This document shows, piece by piece, positions 33,242 through 41,314 of a DNA stretch of 41,711 nt (position 1 is its first letter; each line of letters begins with the position of its first letter). Under the pieces are notes generated by a model. That model did no database searches and had not been told where the DNA came from. It saw nothing but the letters and a program-made list of their open reading frames with translations. Origin of the DNA: Candidatus Altimarinota bacterium (lineage in GTDB: Bacteria; Patescibacteriota; Gracilibacteria; JAHISY01); NCBI GenBank assembly GCA_028690585.1, contig JAQVAZ010000006.1, forward strand, positions 1 through 41,711. Reading direction: 5' to 3'. Position numbers and translations under genes: made by a program.

Positions 33242-33269
33242 TTGCTTCTAGAGGTTAATTAGGTAAAAT
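33242..33269 (+). promoter_or_regulatory. promoter of the 222-aa repeat protein gene
   Basis: TTGCTT (33242-33247), 16 bp, TAAAAT (33264-33269); about 25-nt leader before ATG 33302. Confidence 0.55.
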
Positions 33270-33301
33270 AATCTCCTTTCTTAATTTCTAACTCTACGAA
33301 A

Positions 33302-33970
33302 ATGGATGAAAGACCTAAAGGCAACCAAGGAGAAACTGATGATCTTCAGTTATCTCGTGAATTCACTGAATGTATCGAGGGCGATGATATTGCTGGAGCA
33401 CTTGATGTGGTATCTCGCATGGAAAACACTGAAGCGAAAGACTTGCTTTATTATGTGATTGCACAACACCAGATCAACACTGGAAAAATTACTGAAGGGA
33501 TTGAGACTATGATGATGATGATTAGCAATATTGAAGTTAGAGATTCCAGCCTCTATAAGATATTAATAAAATTACTTGAAGCTGGAAATATTGATGAGGC
33601 AGAATTAGTCGCCGACAAAATTAGCTATGATAATGAAAAATACCGAGCCTTGCATTTTATCGCGCTAAAAAGAGTTGAAGCTGGCGATGCTGATGGGACA
33701 AAAAGAACTCTGCAAAAAATCCAAGACTGGTATTGGAGAAGTCCAGCTTTGGCTGAAGCGATAAGCAAGCTAGCTATTGGAGATGTAACCAAATACATTG
33801 AAGAGATAATTCCAGAAACAGGTGAAAGAAGAGCATTTCTTCAATCACTCAGACAATCAGATGATGTGAGCCCTAGAGTATCTGAGACAGTAGGAAAATC
33901 AGTAGCCGAGATACGCCAGCAAGCGAGAAAATCTGTGAGTGGAAAGCTTAAGAAAAAAGCTGATAGATAA
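33302..33970 (+). CDS. hypothetical TPR-like helical-repeat protein, 222 aa
   Basis: Family not recognised. Repeating helix pairs of about 33-36 residues: GDDIAGALDVVSRMENTEAK, TGKITEGIETMMMMISNIEV, AGNIDEAELVADKISYDNEK and AGDADGTKRTLQKIQDWYW, each with an A/G-x-x-x-A pattern typical of TPR-type or related solenoids, which bind other proteins or peptides. A basic tail (ARKSVSGKLKKKADR) ends it. It is related to the preceding 211-residue protein in its first repeats. Converges on clpC, whose stop lies 11 bases away. No Shine-Dalgarno sequence. Confidence 0.72.
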   Translation: MDERPKGNQGETDDLQLSREFTECIEGDDIAGALDVVSRMENTEAKDLLYYVIAQHQINTGKITEGIETMMMMISNIEVRDSSLYKILIKLLEAGNIDEAELVADKISYDNEKYRALHFIALKRVEAGDADGTKRTLQKIQDWYWRSPALAEAISKLAIGDVTKYIEEIIPETGERRAFLQSLRQSDDVSPRVSETVGKSVAEIRQQARKSVSGKLKKKADR

Positions 33971-33981
33971 AGCTAAATTAT

Positions 33982-36600
33982 TTATTTCCTCAACCCTGCC
34001 TTCTTCTTAAAAGTCAGCGCATCATCTTTTTTGCTGTAGCCGATGAGAATCGTATCGCCATTTTTAAATTTCCCATCGAGTAACATACCAGCCAACTCAT
34101 CCTCTACTTTTTCGGTGATTACTCTCCTCACTGGCCTTGCGCCATATTTCGGATTGTAACCTTTCACCGCGAGATAATCGAGGGCTGCCGGCGCTAATTC
34201 AACTTTCAGCTTCCTATCACTGAGGCGAGTTTGTAAATCACCGATGTGTAATTCCACGATTTGTTTTATCTCATCAGAAGTCAGCGGATCGAAGACCACC
34301 ACTTTATCCACACGATTGAGAAACTCTGGGCGGAAAGATTCTTCGAGTTTGTTTAAAACATCACTTCTCACCTCTTCGAATTCTGCTTTGGCATCATGCA
34401 ACTCTTCCCCTGCTGCGAAACCAATCTTCCCAGCTTTGGTTGTCATTCTCTCTGCGCCGAGATTGGAAGTCATCACGATGATGGTATTGCGGAAATCTGT
34501 GCGACGGCCTCTAGCATCGGTGAGGTAACCATCTTCTAAAACTTGGAGTAAAAGATTCTGGAATTCTGGATGCGCCTTCTCGATCTCATCGAAAAGCACC
34601 ACAGAATAAGGGCGACGTCTCACCGCTTCTGTCAGTTGCCCACCTTCTTCGTAACCGATGTAGCCAGCGCTTGCACCAACGAGACGAGAAGCAGAGTGGC
34701 GCTCCATGAATTCACTCATATCGATTTTCACCAGCGCATTCTCGCTGCCGTAAACTTCTTTCGCGAGAGTTTTTACTAATTCAGTTTTTCCGACACCTGT
34801 TGGGCCGAGGAAAATGAAACTGCCGATTGGGCGGTTGATAGTGGAGATACCAACTCTACTTCTACGAATTGCTTGCGAGACTGCTTTGATAGCGGCGCTT
34901 TGCCCGATGATGCGAGTGCGAAGAGTTTTTTCCAAATCCTTCAGTCTCACTACATCCTCTGCAAGTAAATCTCCTACTGGCACTCCAGTCGCAGAAGCCA
35001 CCACCTTCGCGATATCTTCTGCGGTAACTTGCGGAGTATCTTTACCGTTTTTTGGAATTTGATTTTTACTCGAATCAATTTCTTGCTTGAGACGCAACTC
35101 TTGAGTGCGAAGATTCGCAGCCTCTTCGTAATTTTGGCTACTCACTGCCACCTCTTTCTGCGCGGTGATTTTGGTTAATTCCTCCTTCAGTTTTTTCAGT
35201 TGCGCGGAATCGCCTTTGCGATTCACCGATTTGAGAGAAGCAGCTTCATCAACTAAATCGATTGCTTTATCAGGCAGGAATCTATCTGGGATGTAGCGCT
35301 TACTCATCTTCACCGCAGTAACTAAAGCTGCATCTTCGATAATGAGGCCATGATGTTTCTCGAAACTCGCGCGGATACCTTGGAGAATCTTCACAGTATC
35401 TTCTTCGCTTGGCTCGGAAACTGTCACTGGCTGGAATCTGCGCGCCAGCGCTTTATCGTTTTCCACATGCTTGCGATATTCGTCGAGAGTCGTCGCGCCA
35501 ATGACTTGGATTTTCCCTCTGGCTAAAGCTGGCTTCAGGATATTGGAAGCATCGAGACTACCCTCGGCTGCGCCAGTGCCAATCACAGTATGTAACTCAT
35601 CGAGGAAGAGAATTACTTCTCCACTATATTGAGTAGCTTCATCGATAACTTTTTTGAATCTCTCTTCGAATTCTCCACGATACTTCGTGCCAGCAACCAA
35701 AGCTGTCATAGAAATCATCAACACGCGTTTACCCAACATCTGACTTGGAACTTTCTCACTTACAATTGCTAAAGCTAATCCCTCTACCACAGCGGTTTTA
35801 CCGACTCCTGGCTCTCCCGTGAGAATCGGATTGTTTTTCGTTTTGCGATTGAGAATCGCAGTCATCCTATCGATTTCCATCTGGCGGCCAATCACTGGGT
35901 CGAGTTTTCCACTCCGCGCTTCAGCAGTTAAATCCGTGGTGAAATAATCCAGCGCCGGAGTTTTGGATTTCGGGCGCTTAGTTTGATTCGCTTGCGCTGC
36001 GGCTGGCTGCATCCCACCTTCTTCCTCTTTGTGATTGAAGGCATCACCCATATCTTGATTTGGATTCTGGCGAGAAATCACTTGTTGAAGACTGCCGAAA
36101 AGAATTTCGAGTGGGTGAATATTTTTGGGAATGCTTTGCGCTTCCGCCGCATCACGGAAAATTTCTTCGATTTGGCGCTTCACATCCGCCGGCCGAATTT
36201 TCATATTTTCGAGAATCACCGTCGCGGCAGTATTTTCTTGCGAAACTAAAGCATGCAAGAGATGCTCGGTGCCAACCGCTGCGTGATTGTAGTGGTAAGC
36301 AGTGCGAATCGAATCCTCAATCACCTTCTTCGCGAAACCAGAGAGGCTACCTGCCTCCGCAGTATCAGTAGTTTTTTTCGCTTTCGCGCGGCCAACAGTT
36401 TTCAAAACAAGTTTCACATTTTCTACTGTCACACCGAAGCCGAGTAATACTGAAGCACCGAGACTCTCGGGCTGTGTGAGAATCCCGAGGAGAATATGCT
36501 CCGTGCCGACATAACTCAAACCCGCTTCACGCGCTTGATCTTGCGCAACAATTAAAGCGCGTTTCGCTTCTTTCGTGAATTTTTCAAACTGGTTATACAT
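33982..36600 (-). CDS. clpC: ATP-dependent Clp protease ATPase subunit ClpC
   Basis: 872 residues, HSP100 unfoldase that feeds ClpP. Two Clp N-terminal repeats ([30 protein letters not shown] and [10 protein letters not shown]) lead to AAA module 1 with Walker A GEPGVGKT (near 262) and Walker [14 protein letters not shown]-type coiled-coil middle ([21 protein letters not shown]) marks ClpC rather than ClpB. AAA module 2 has GPTGVGKT (near 600) and [11 protein letters not shown], and the C-terminal D2-small domain ([22 protein letters not shown]). A TTTATT-17-TAGAAT promoter lies at 36653-36681 with a 46-nt leader. No ClpP or McsB-like partner is in the window, and no CIRCE or CtsR box was seen. 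Confidence 0.97.
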   Translation of the reverse strand: MYNQFEKFTKEAKRALIVAQDQAREAGLSYVGTEHILLGILTQPESLGASVLLGFGVTVENVKLVLKTVGRAKAKKTTDTAEAGSLSGFAKKVIEDSIRTAYHYNHAAVGTEHLLHALVSQENTAATVILENMKIRPADVKRQIEEIFRDAAEAQSIPKNIHPLEILFGSLQQVISRQNPNQDMGDAFNHKEEEGGMQPAAAQANQTKRPKSKTPALDYFTTDLTAEARSGKLDPVIGRQMEIDRMTAILNRKTKNNPILTGEPGVGKTAVVEGLALAIVSEKVPSQMLGKRVLMISMTALVAGTKYRGEFEERFKKVIDEATQYSGEVILFLDELHTVIGTGAAEGSLDASNILKPALARGKIQVIGATTLDEYRKHVENDKALARRFQPVTVSEPSEEDTVKILQGIRASFEKHHGLIIEDAALVTAVKMSKRYIPDRFLPDKAIDLVDEAASLKSVNRKGDSAQLKKLKEELTKITAQKEVAVSSQNYEEAANLRTQELRLKQEIDSSKNQIPKNGKDTPQVTAEDIAKVVASATGVPVGDLLAEDVVRLKDLEKTLRTRIIGQSAAIKAVSQAIRRSRVGISTINRPIGSFIFLGPTGVGKTELVKTLAKEVYGSENALVKIDMSEFMERHSASRLVGASAGYIGYEEGGQLTEAVRRRPYSVVLFDEIEKAHPEFQNLLLQVLEDGYLTDARGRRTDFRNTIIVMTSNLGAERMTTKAGKIGFAAGEELHDAKAEFEEVRSDVLNKLEESFRPEFLNRVDKVVVFDPLTSDEIKQIVELHIGDLQTRLSDRKLKVELAPAALDYLAVKGYNPKYGARPVRRVITEKVEDELAGMLLDGKFKNGDTILIGYSKKDDALTFKKKAGLRK

Positions 36601-36652
36601 CTAGATAGAAATTTAATTTTTGTGGGGAAGATTTCTCCTCCACCATCGCGTA

Positions 36653-36681
36653 ATTCTAGCATGAGTCGTCAAATTAATAAA
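36653..36681 (-). promoter_or_regulatory. clpC promoter
   Basis: Minus strand: TTTATT (36676-36681), 17 bp, extended TGC-TAGAAT (36653-36658). Leader of about 46 nt. Confidence 0.55.
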
Positions 36682-36767
36682 GTTTGCTGGGTTGCCAAAA
36701 GCGGTATTTTATAGGGAAAAATCCGTTGAGAATGAGAGAATTTTTTCACCCAATAATCACAGCCCAA

Positions 36768-36921
36768 ACTTTTTTCTTCGAGTAGAATCGGCGCAAAAAG
36801 TTAACCACCGACTTAAGTCGGTGGTTAACACCCCAGATATCTGGGGTGTTAACTTTTTGCGTATCACTCACCCGAATAAAGATATGAGAAACTTAATCCT
36901 TTATCCTTAATCCTTAATCCT
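36768..36921 (+). repeat. TTCGAG repeat carrying twin 30-bp palindromes, with TTAATCC tandem
   Basis: TTTTTCTTCGAGT (from 36771) and ACTCACCCGAA (near 36867-36877) form the outer ends. Between them CGCAAAAA (36792-36799) and TTTTTGCG (36854-36861) flank two perfect 30-bp palindromes, 36800-36829 (centre CTTAAG) and 36824-36853 (centre GATATC), which share GTTAAC. CTTAATCC/TTATCC/TTAATCC units at 36892-36921 lead into the pyrD promoter. Outside this element the 36601-36935 gap has only the clpC promoter. Confidence 0.75.
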
Positions 36922-36928
36922 TTAAAAT
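36900..36928 (+). promoter_or_regulatory. pyrD promoter (leaderless spacing, -35 from repeat)
   Basis: TTTATC (36900-36905) in the tandem repeat, 17 bp, TAAAAT (36923-36928), 7 bases to the ATG at 36936. Confidence 0.5.
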
Positions 36929-36935
36929 AACCCCA

Positions 36936-37859
36936 ATGAATCTCTCTACCAAATTCCTCGGCATCAAAATGGTAAATTCGCTGGTTTTGGCTTCTGGGAT
37001 TCTCGGAGTGACTGGTAGCAATCTCGCTGCGGTTTGCCGCGATGGTTGTGGCGCAGCTACTACGAAATCAATTTGGTTGAAATTCCACGCTGGCCACGCG
37101 AATCCTACTGTGTTGCATCTGGGGAATGGAAACCTCATCAACGCTGTCGGTTTACCACACGGCGGTATTGAGGAAGCGCGAGTGGAGATTGAGAGTTTTC
37201 GGAAACTAAGTAAATCCCCTCTCTTCGCTAGTATCGCTGGCAGTCGGCTGGAAGAATACGCAGCTACGGTAGAAGCGGTAGCGAAGCTGAAACCTGATTT
37301 GATTGAGTTAAATATCAGCTGCCCAAATGTGGAGGATGAATTTGGAAAACCTTTTGCGTGTGATGTGAATCTAGCAGCGGAGGCAACGAAACTCGCGAAA
37401 GCGCGCTGCGGCAAAATTCCTCTCGCGGTGAAGCTTTCTCCTAATGTGGCAAATATCGCGCAGATTGCCAAAGCAGTGGAAGCGGCTGGCGCGGATGCAA
37501 TCGTAGCGATAAATACTGTCGGCCCAGGCATGGTGATAGATATCGAAACCGCGCAACCGATTCTCGCGAATCGCGTGGGAGGGTTATCTGGCCCAGCGGT
37601 GAAACCCGTTGCTGTGAAAGCTGTATATGATATTTACAAAGCAGTGAAGATTCCGATTATCGGAGTCGGCGGAATCAGTAGTGGTAGAGATGCGATTGAA
37701 ATCATGCAAGCTGGCGCAACTCTCGTAGGAGTTGGCAGCGCAGTGGTAGATGGTGGCAGCGAAGTTTTCGCGAAGATAGCGAAGGAAATGGAAGCGTGGT
37801 GTAAGCAACACAAGATTAAAAATATTTCTGAAGTCATTGGCCTCGCGCATCGCTCCTAA
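36936..37859 (+). CDS. pyrD: dihydroorotate dehydrogenase catalytic subunit (class 1B)
   Basis: Oxidises dihydroorotate to orotate in pyrimidine synthesis. 307 residues. Visible: NSLVLASGILGVTGSNLAAV, TKSIWLKFHAGHANPTVLHL, GNGNLINAVGLPHGG, the catalytic cysteine in IELNISCPNVEDEFGKPFACD (class 1 uses Cys), and the flavin-phosphate region VGGISSGRDAIEIMQAGATLVGVGSAV. The electron-transfer subunit pyrK follows, which supports the NAD-linked class 1B heterotetramer. The other pyr genes are not here. Preceded by a -10 box 7 nt from ATG and AACCCC. Confidence 0.95.
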   Translation: MNLSTKFLGIKMVNSLVLASGILGVTGSNLAAVCRDGCGAATTKSIWLKFHAGHANPTVLHLGNGNLINAVGLPHGGIEEARVEIESFRKLSKSPLFASIAGSRLEEYAATVEAVAKLKPDLIELNISCPNVEDEFGKPFACDVNLAAEATKLAKARCGKIPLAVKLSPNVANIAQIAKAVEAAGADAIVAINTVGPGMVIDIETAQPILANRVGGLSGPAVKPVAVKAVYDIYKAVKIPIIGVGGISSGRDAIEIMQAGATLVGVGSAVVDGGSEVFAKIAKEMEAWCKQHKIKNISEVIGLAHRS

Positions 37860-37861
37860 TT

Positions 37862-37891
37862 GTCATTCCCAACTTGATTGGGAATCCAGAA
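37862..37891 (+). repeat. GTCATTCCCGC-type palindromic repeat, copy 5
   Basis: GTC, ATTCCCAA (37865-37872), CTTGA, TTGGGAAT (37878-37885), CCAG. It starts 2 bases after the pyrD stop codon. The inner pair has changed from GC/GC to AA/TT in a compensating way. Confidence 0.82.
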
Positions 37892-37969
37892 ATAAAAAAC
37901 TTCTCAAATCAAATAATTGAAACTTCCTCTTCAAAAAATTCCAGCTAATAAAAAAATTATCTTTTCTAC

Positions 37970-37996
37970 CTGGATCCCCGCTTTCGCGGGGATGAC
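37970..37996 (-). repeat. GTCATTCCCGC-type palindromic repeat, copy 6, overlapping the pyrK start
   Basis: Inverted orientation: CTGG, ATCCCCGC (37974-37981), TTTC, GCGGGGAT (37986-37993), GAC. The GGGGATGAC end contains the ATG at 37992 proposed as the pyrK start. Translated upstream it would give the peptide WIPAFAGMT. Confidence 0.85.
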
Positions 37997-38825
37997 AGTG
38001 AGAGAGCTACCTTCTACCAACTACAAACTATTGTCTACCACTCTCCCTACCACTCTCGCGATTCAGAAAATTATTCCAGAAGCAGCTGGAATCAAAACTT
38101 TCGTCTTCAAAAGTGATTTGGAATTCGCAGCTGGGCAATTTGTGATGGTGTGGCTTCCGAGAGTAGATGAGAAACCTATCGGGATTTGGCGGAAGAAAGC
38201 TGGTGAATTTTGTTTGAGTATTTCCGCAGTGGGAAAATTTTCTTGCGCGATGCATCAACTCAAAGTCGGAGACAAAGTCGGCATCCGTGGCGCATTTGGC
38301 AGAGGCTTCACTCTCCCAGTCGGTAAGAAAAAAATTGCTTTGATTGGTGGCGGCTTCGGAGTTGCGCCGCTACTTTCAATTCTCTCTCAGGCGAAAGGTT
38401 GCGCAGCGGATGTAATTATCGGCGCTAGAAGTAAAAATTTAGTTTTTGGGAAAAAACACGCAGAAGCTTTGGGAGGAAAAGTTTTAATCGCCACCAATGA
38501 TGGCAGCTGTGGCGAAAAATGTTTCAACACAGAATTATTTGAAAGAATGCTGCTGAAGAAAAAATATGATTTTGTTTACAGTTGCGGCCCCGAGTTGATG
38601 ATGCAGCGCGTGGCGGAAATCTGTAAGCAGAAAAAGATTCCATGTGAAATCAGCATGGAGAGATATATGAAATGCGGCATCGGAGTGTGTGGTAGCTGCG
38701 CAGTCGATGATTCGGGTTTCTGCGTTTGTAGCCACGGGCCAACTATCGAAGGAAATCTCGCGCTGAAGATGGTAGAGTTTGGGAAATACCACCGCGATAG
38801 CGTAGGCGAAAGAAAAAACTTTTAA
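37992..38825 (+). CDS. pyrK: dihydroorotate dehydrogenase electron transfer subunit
   Basis: Carries FAD and a [2Fe-2S] cluster and passes electrons from PyrD to NAD. Family content: LAIQKIIPEAAGIKTFVFKS (ferredoxin-reductase-like barrel start), AGQFVMVWLPRVDEKPIGI, IRGAFGRGF, ALIGGGFGVAPLLSI (NAD site), YSCGPELMMQRVAEIC, and the cluster ligands CGIGVCGSCAVDDSGFCVC (CX4CX2C and a later Cys). The open frame extends to 37917 but begins in spacer and repeat sequence. ATG 37992 lies inside repeat copy 6; TTG 38032 just before TTLPTTLAIQK is another possible start. pyrD lies upstream. Confidence 0.9.
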   Translation: MTVRELPSTNYKLLSTTLPTTLAIQKIIPEAAGIKTFVFKSDLEFAAGQFVMVWLPRVDEKPIGIWRKKAGEFCLSISAVGKFSCAMHQLKVGDKVGIRGAFGRGFTLPVGKKKIALIGGGFGVAPLLSILSQAKGCAADVIIGARSKNLVFGKKHAEALGGKVLIATNDGSCGEKCFNTELFERMLLKKKYDFVYSCGPELMMQRVAEICKQKKIPCEISMERYMKCGIGVCGSCAVDDSGFCVCSHGPTIEGNLALKMVEFGKYHRDSVGERKNF

Positions 38826-38845
38826 TAAAACTAAATCAAATCTCA

Positions 38846-40336
38846 ATGCAAAAACTAATCACTTTTTTCTTCGCTTTCTGCGTAAGCATTTCTTTAGCGT
38901 TTGCTACTACCACTCCTCATGATGTGGTGATTGATAGCAACGGAAAAATTCAAATCGATGCGCAGAATCCCCGCGTGATTACTGGTTGCTGGGCTAGCGA
39001 TGAAAACGCAGTGATGTTTTACCGCGATGCGAGTAGAAATATTTACGCTTCGGAAATCTGTAATGAGCCTGATGAATCGCATCACGGATTGGGATTGACT
39101 GATAAAGCGCGCGCTTTGAATTACTACGATTTCCTCGTGAAAACTCGGGAAGAAATTTCTCAGGTGAAAGCGCCAATAGTTTTGGGTAGTCTCTCGGGTT
39201 ACAACTACGCTTGGTTGAAAGAGTTTCTCGCGCTAGATAAAGCTTGTGAGAAATTCGACATTCTCGCTTTTCATCCTTATCACCTCGGAGTCGCGCCAGA
39301 TGAAATCGATACCAGTAAAGATGCTTATCACACTGTGGAGCAATGGGTGAATTTTTATAAAGCGATTCTCCAAAATGCAGGCTGCGAGAAACCGATTTGG
39401 GTAACGGAATTCGGTTACACGCAAAGTGATTACAATGCCGAGAAAACTGTCACCGCTGCGCAGCAAAGTGATTTCGCGCAGAAACAACTCGTGATGCTAC
39501 TCGCCAATGATGTGAAACGCGTAAGTTATTTCGACAAACTCACTTTCACACTGAGTGATGCAGCAGCAACTAGTTGGAATTCTCTCGTCAGTAAACTCGT
39601 TGGCACGAAATTCGTCAGCCTCACTATGAGTGGTGATGCCTACTGCCCAAAAACCAGCGGCTGCTTCTATGATGCGAGTGATTATCGCCAAGTGACTGGC
39701 AAATCTGTCTATGGTTTACCGGCTGAGCCGACTGCGATAAAACTCAATCGCCTCTACACTTTTGCCAAAGATAACGGCGCGAAAATTTTTGTCTCGTGGA
39801 AAACAGGAGAGACTGGCATCAGTGTAGTGGAATCTTATTTTTCCGATGTAACCTCCACTACTCCCTACTCTGAGGCTATCAATGCGATTGCGCGAGAGGG
39901 AATCGTAAATGGTTATAGCGATGGCACTTTTCATCCGACTGCGACTATCAACCGCGCAGAATTTCTGAAGCTGCTAGTGAATGCTACCGACACACCCACC
40001 GCAGATCTCACTGGTAGTAATTGTTTTTCCGATGTGAAAACTGAATGGTTTGCGCCATATGTTTGCTATGCGAAAACGCATGGTTGGGTAAGTGGCTATG
40101 CCGATGGGAAATTTCTCCCTGGTAATCCTGTGAATCGCGCCGAAGCGCTGAAGATGCTAGCGAATGCTTTCGGTTATGGCATCAGCGCCGCTACCACTGG
40201 TGAAGCGTGGTATACCCCTTATGTAAATATCGCGCTAAATAAAGAAATCCTCCTCTCCTCCGAAGCGCTGGATTATGGCAACGCGCAAACGCGTGGCTTC
40301 ATCGCTGAGATGATTTCTCGCGCGATGGGATTATAG
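38846..40336 (+). CDS. exported glycosidase-like protein with SLH domains
   Basis: 496 residues. A signal peptide (LITFFFAFCVSISLAFA) is followed by a region like a clan-A glycoside hydrolase barrel: ASEICNEPDES (an NEP acid/base-type motif near residue 73), FDILAFHPYHLG, and EKPIWVTEFGYTQSD with the nucleophile-type Glu. In such barrels the NEP motif normally lies after about 140-160 residues, so the first strands appear missing or highly reduced. Three SLH-type units close the protein (YFSDVTSTTPYSEAINAIAREG, CFSDVKTEWFAPYVCYAKTHG and AWYTPYVNIALNKEI). Probably wall-attached; substrate and activity are uncertain. Confidence 0.78.
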   Translation: MQKLITFFFAFCVSISLAFATTTPHDVVIDSNGKIQIDAQNPRVITGCWASDENAVMFYRDASRNIYASEICNEPDESHHGLGLTDKARALNYYDFLVKTREEISQVKAPIVLGSLSGYNYAWLKEFLALDKACEKFDILAFHPYHLGVAPDEIDTSKDAYHTVEQWVNFYKAILQNAGCEKPIWVTEFGYTQSDYNAEKTVTAAQQSDFAQKQLVMLLANDVKRVSYFDKLTFTLSDAAATSWNSLVSKLVGTKFVSLTMSGDAYCPKTSGCFYDASDYRQVTGKSVYGLPAEPTAIKLNRLYTFAKDNGAKIFVSWKTGETGISVVESYFSDVTSTTPYSEAINAIAREGIVNGYSDGTFHPTATINRAEFLKLLVNATDTPTADLTGSNCFSDVKTEWFAPYVCYAKTHGWVSGYADGKFLPGNPVNRAEALKMLANAFGYGISAATTGEAWYTPYVNIALNKEILLSSEALDYGNAQTRGFIAEMISRAMGL

Positions 40337-40351
40337 GGAAATTATTTAAAA

Positions 40352-41314
40352 ATGGATGCAGGAACTAACAACCACCAATCGATAAGAAAAAATACTTCTG
40401 TTACTGCCTCAGAGGAATATTTAAAAGCCTTATGTGAAAAAACATTTTTATCTCTATGGAGCTACCCTAATATCTATCGTGATCAAGGAAAACCCAAGGA
40501 TGTTGGAAGTGGTAAAGAGATATGTGATTTATTAGTTGTTTTTGAAAATCATATAATTATTTTTTCTGATAAGCATTGCGATTTTCAAAACAATGAAGAT
40601 GAAGATCTTAATTGGAAACGCTGGTTTAATCGCGCAATAAAAGAATCAGCAAAGCAAGCCTGGGGCGCAGAGAAATGGATTCGAAATTTCCAGAATCGCA
40701 TCTTCTTAGATAAAAACTGCACGATCCCACTACCAATAGATCTTCCTAAGAAAAATGAAATGAAGCTCCATCTCGTTGTTGTAGCGCATGGAGTGTCAGA
40801 AAAAATTTCAGAAAAACTTGGAGGAAGTGGCAGCTTGATGATTAATTCAGATATTAAAGGAATTAAAGATCATACTCATCCTTTTATGATTGGTGACTTA
40901 GACCCCAACAAAACTTTTATACATGTATTAGATGATTTCTTCCTAGAAACCCTTATGAGCACACGTGATACCATTTCAGAGTTTGTTAAATATCTAGAAA
41001 AAAAAGAAAAGCTAATGAGGTCAAGAATCGTATTCGCAGCTGGTGAAGAAGAATTATTGGCAATCTATCTGAAGAGAGTAAAGGATGGAGAGCATGATTT
41101 TGATTTACCTTCAGACATGGATGGCATAGCCTTAATGGAGGGATATTGGGAAAATTTCAAAAGTCATCCCCAACGTTTAGCACAAATAAAAAGCGATAGT
41201 ATAAGCTATGTATGGGATCGATTAATTGAAAAATTTAGTAAGCATGCGCTTGCTAAAAATCAGTATTTTGTTTCTGCAGGGGGCATTAAGGATTCTGAGG
41301 TTTATGGCACGTGA
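40352..41314 (+). CDS. putative nuclease-like protein of a two-gene accessory module
   Basis: 320 residues, name unknown. The N-terminal part (SVTASEEYLKALCEKTFLSLWSYPNIYRD) and GSGKEICDLLVVFENHIIIFSDKHC resemble a PD-(D/E)xK restriction-endonuclease-like core (acidic residue, hydrophobic strand, xDK), followed by a WKRWFNRAIKESAKQAWGAEKWIR helix. The motif is atypical (S-D-K), so nuclease function is an inference. The second half is helical. AT-rich codons (ATA, TTA, AAA) differ from the pyr and SLH genes upstream, suggesting transfer. Its TGA overlaps the ATG of the next gene by 11 bases, so the two form an operon. Confidence 0.72.
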   Translation: MDAGTNNHQSIRKNTSVTASEEYLKALCEKTFLSLWSYPNIYRDQGKPKDVGSGKEICDLLVVFENHIIIFSDKHCDFQNNEDEDLNWKRWFNRAIKESAKQAWGAEKWIRNFQNRIFLDKNCTIPLPIDLPKKNEMKLHLVVVAHGVSEKISEKLGGSGSLMINSDIKGIKDHTHPFMIGDLDPNKTFIHVLDDFFLETLMSTRDTISEFVKYLEKKEKLMRSRIVFAAGEEELLAIYLKRVKDGEHDFDLPSDMDGIALMEGYWENFKSHPQRLAQIKSDSISYVWDRLIEKFSKHALAKNQYFVSAGGIKDSEVYGT

